Below are positions 13,709 to 14,048 of a stretch of 14,048 nucleotides of DNA, in pieces. The notes beneath the pieces were generated by a model. That model saw only the letters and a program-made list of their open reading frames with translations. It searched no databases and had not been told where the DNA came from. Each line of letters opens with the position of its first letter. Positions within the stretch are counted from its first letter, which is position 1. Location: positions 1-14,048 of the forward strand of contig JAEYXG010000310.1 in NCBI GenBank assembly GCA_023428585.1, read 5' to 3'. A program made the translations under genes and the position numbers. The DNA is from Bacteroidota bacterium. Lineage in GTDB: Bacteria; Bacteroidota; Bacteroidia; Bacteroidales; Lentimicrobiaceae.

Positions 13709-14048
13709 ATGGATAATAAGGATTTGCTCATAAAATACATGGTTGAGAGTTTTAATCATGATCATCAGATTGTGCCAAAACAGGAAGGAAAGCCATTTAT
13801 AACCATATCACGTGAGCATGGATGCCAGGGTAATTCACTTGCAATATTGTTACGCGATGAGTTGCAGAAAAGGGGTCAGAAATGGAATATCCTGAATAAG
13901 GAGATAATTATGGAATCAGCCAAGTTGCTTGATATGGAACCCCGCCGGGTAAAAGATATTTCAGAATCAGTTGATAGGACATTGATGGATGAGGTGCTCC
14001 GTACACTCACCACCAAATATTATAAAAGCGACCGTAAGATTCGCAAAA
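13709..14048 (+). CDS. Cytidylate-kinase-like protein, 3' end missing
   Basis: 113 codons are visible before the right edge. FITISREHGCQGNSLAILL (about residues 30-48) is the P-loop region of the cytidylate kinase-like family, where the motif opens ITISRE and a glycine-containing loop follows. The next segment, WNILNKEIIMESAKLL and YYKSDRKIRK, matches the pattern I know from the Bacteroidota branch of this family. The family is thought to bind nucleotide and phosphorylate a small substrate, but the true substrate is not established, and this P-loop (GCQGNS) departs from the standard GxxGxGKS form. The ATG at 13709 was chosen; an in-frame TTG at 13667 is possible but would add 14 residues without family support. 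Probably transcribed with pgi. Confidence 0.8.
   Translation, partial: MDNKDLLIKYMVESFNHDHQIVPKQEGKPFITISREHGCQGNSLAILLRDELQKRGQKWNILNKEIIMESAKLLDMEPRRVKDISESVDRTLMDEVLRTLTTKYYKSDRKIRK

Overview
The window looks like chromosomal housekeeping DNA from a member of the Bacteroidota, probably near the Bacteroidales. Four things point there. Gene starts lack Shine-Dalgarno sequences but are preceded by the Bacteroidota -7 promoter box TAnnTTTG. IspG is the long three-domain type. PGK carries the charged insertion I know from this phylum. The two-component pair matches RprX/RprY. The DNA is AT-rich and even in style, with no sign of phage, transposon, CRISPR or a recently acquired island. The species cannot be named from the sequence alone.

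Layout: (1) Bases 1-578 are the 3' part of a thioredoxin-fold (TlpA/ResA-like) gene on the + strand, closed by a two-way terminator. (2) Bases 577-770 hold a self-contained minus-strand tRNA-Asn(GTT) unit with its own near-ideal promoter. (3) Bases 809-2898, minus strand, hold a DUF1761 membrane protein, a possible 57-residue overlapping small ORF, a mono-haem cytochrome c lipoprotein and a YycJ/WalJ-type metallo-hydrolase. (4) ispG (+) and pgk (-) converge on a shared terminator. (5) Divergent from pgk is a + strand run: a YbdL-like glutamine/methionine aminotransferase, an omega-amidase-type nitrilase and a RhlE-like DEAD-box helicase. (6) rprX-rprY lie on the minus strand. (7) The 308-base gap between rprX and pgi holds promoters on both strands and a candidate small RNA ending in a strong terminator. 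(8) pgi (+) is followed by a cytidylate-kinase-like gene cut by the right edge.

How the genes fit together: pgk and pgi are central glycolysis, and ispG is the MEP isoprenoid pathway. The aminotransferase and nitrilase form a glutamine transaminase/omega-amidase couple, in which the second enzyme removes the 2-oxoglutaramate made by the first and so drives keto-acid transamination (methionine salvage) forward. RprX/RprY is a membrane sensor kinase and its OmpR-type regulator.

I found no large unknown system. The observations most worth following are in the spaces between genes: a structured RNA candidate at 12095-12213; -7 boxes ending only 4 bases before the ATG of both rprX and rprY, implying leaderless mRNAs and a separate promoter for rprY; two clean inverted repeats in divergent promoter regions (2980-2997 and 6146-6187); and the small overlapping ORF at 2327-2500.
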